From positions 62,001-126,000 of the forward strand of contig NZ_JAJNCX010000009.1 in NCBI RefSeq assembly GCF_021026315.1: a stretch of 64,000 nt of DNA, in the 5' to 3' direction. The position numbers were made by a program, and so were the translations under genes. The notes below the pieces were generated by a model. It did not search any database. It was not told where the DNA came from and saw nothing but the letters and a program-made list of their open reading frames with translations. This document shows positions 63,513-64,000 of the stretch, piece after piece; the first letter of the stretch is position 1; every line of letters starts with the position of its first letter. The DNA comes from Rhizobium sp. C4 (lineage in GTDB: Bacteria > Pseudomonadota > Alphaproteobacteria > Rhizobiales > Rhizobiaceae).

Positions 63513-64000
63513 GCGACGCGACAAAGGGCGGCCCCGGCCGCGTCGGACAGGTCAAGGAAGTCACCAGCCTGTCCAATCCGATCATCAAGGACATCAAGGC
63601 GCTGTCGTCGAAGAAGGAGCGCGAGGAAACCGGCACCTTCATGGCCGAAGGCCTGAAACTCGTTATCGATGCGATCGAGCTCGGCTGGTCGATCACGACG
63701 CTGGTTTACGCCAAGAATGCCAAGGACAAGCCGCTCGTCGCCAAGATGGCGGCCCGCACGGTCGCCGCCGGCGGCCTCGTGCTGGAGGTGAGCGAGAAAG
63801 TTCTTTCCGCCATCACGCGCCGCGACAATCCGCAAATGGTGGTCGGCGTCTTCAAGACCAAGTGGCGCTCTCTCTCGGACATCAGGCCCTCGGTCAACGA
63901 AACCTATATCGCGCTCGACCGCGTCCGCGACCCCGGCAATCTCGGAACCATTATTCGGACGGCGGATGCTGCCGGCGCTTCGGGCGTCATCCTGGTCGGC
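63509..64000 (+). CDS. SpoU/TrmH-family RNA 2'-O-ribose methyltransferase (3' end cut by window)
   Basis: Only the first 164 codons are in the window. The N-terminal substrate-binding domain (TSLSNPIIKDIKALSSKKEREE, TFMAEGLKLVIDAIE) is of the L30e type, and the start of the SPOUT domain is visible: ALDRVRDPGNLGTIIRTADAAGA, which carries the conserved motif 1 Asn and Arg. The target is likely 23S rRNA or tRNA. Starts at ATG 63509, overlapping the upstream methyltransferase stop codon. Confidence 0.9.
   Translation, partial: MSDATKGGPGRVGQVKEVTSLSNPIIKDIKALSSKKEREETGTFMAEGLKLVIDAIELGWSITTLVYAKNAKDKPLVAKMAARTVAAGGLVLEVSEKVLSAITRRDNPQMVVGVFKTKWRSLSDIRPSVNETYIALDRVRDPGNLGTIIRTADAAGASGVILVG

Overview
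This 64 kb window looks like chromosomal core DNA of an alphaproteobacterium in the order Hyphomicrobiales (Rhizobiales), most likely family Rhizobiaceae. The evidence is the high GC content, protein sequences typical of rhizobia (PraR-type regulator, DUF1150 partner of Hsp20, DUF2794, IalB-like protein, long-form HPF next to RpoN), the lptC-lptA-lptB-rpoN-hpf-ptsN and hrcA/rph-rdgB-hemW gene orders, and several nested intergenic palindromes of the kind common in Rhizobiaceae. I cannot name the genus.

Layout. 1-12 kb: a truncated M3 oligopeptidase, an operon for the alternative (carboxyspermidine) polyamine pathway, a Bcr/CflA efflux pump, a PAP2 phosphatase, leuB, a histidine-rich secreted protein, a PuuA/PuuB-like gene pair for gamma-glutamylation and oxidation of polyamines, and a nucleoside hydrolase. 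12-23 kb: an Hsp20-DUF1150 heat-shock pair, metK-trmB on the minus strand, and the divergent run miaB-phoH-ybeY-corC-lnt-praR-pgi (tRNA modification, rRNA maturation, lipoprotein acylation, regulation, glycolysis). 23-31 kb: intracellular PHB depolymerase, GST, fructokinase, pyrE, P1 peptidase, two DUF proteins, GNAT and a BAX-inhibitor-1 protein. 31-41 kb: a YbbAP-type ABC exporter with its divergent SGNH esterase, thpR and a protein tyrosine phosphatase that overlap tail to tail, phhB, small membrane or unknown proteins, an IalB-family secreted protein and rlmN. 41-49 kb: ubiE-ubiB, mutM, rpsT, a roughly 850 bp regulatory region, dnaA and trmO. 49-54 kb: rph-VOC-rdgB-hemW on the minus strand, divergent from hrcA-grpE, then a decayed parDE toxin-antitoxin pair. 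54-64 kb: the lptCAB-rpoN-hpf-ptsN run, sppA-ihfB-lapA, a CoxG-like SRPBCC protein, and two RNA methyltransferases, the last cut by the window end.

Most of the window is ordinary housekeeping sequence, and I see no CRISPR array, prophage, insertion sequence, tRNA or rRNA gene, and no obvious new multi-gene system. The most interesting signals are regulatory or structural: a terminator-like hairpin in the leader of the polyamine operon; a dyad over a perfect -10 box in the metK/miaB gap; a cluster of five GANTC (CcrM) sites plus a perfect DnaA box in the long dnaA leader; a CTG start for ybeY overlapping the phoH stop; a toxin gene broken by a frameshift beside an intact antitoxin; and the position of metK-trmB, which differs from the order I recall in other rhizobia.
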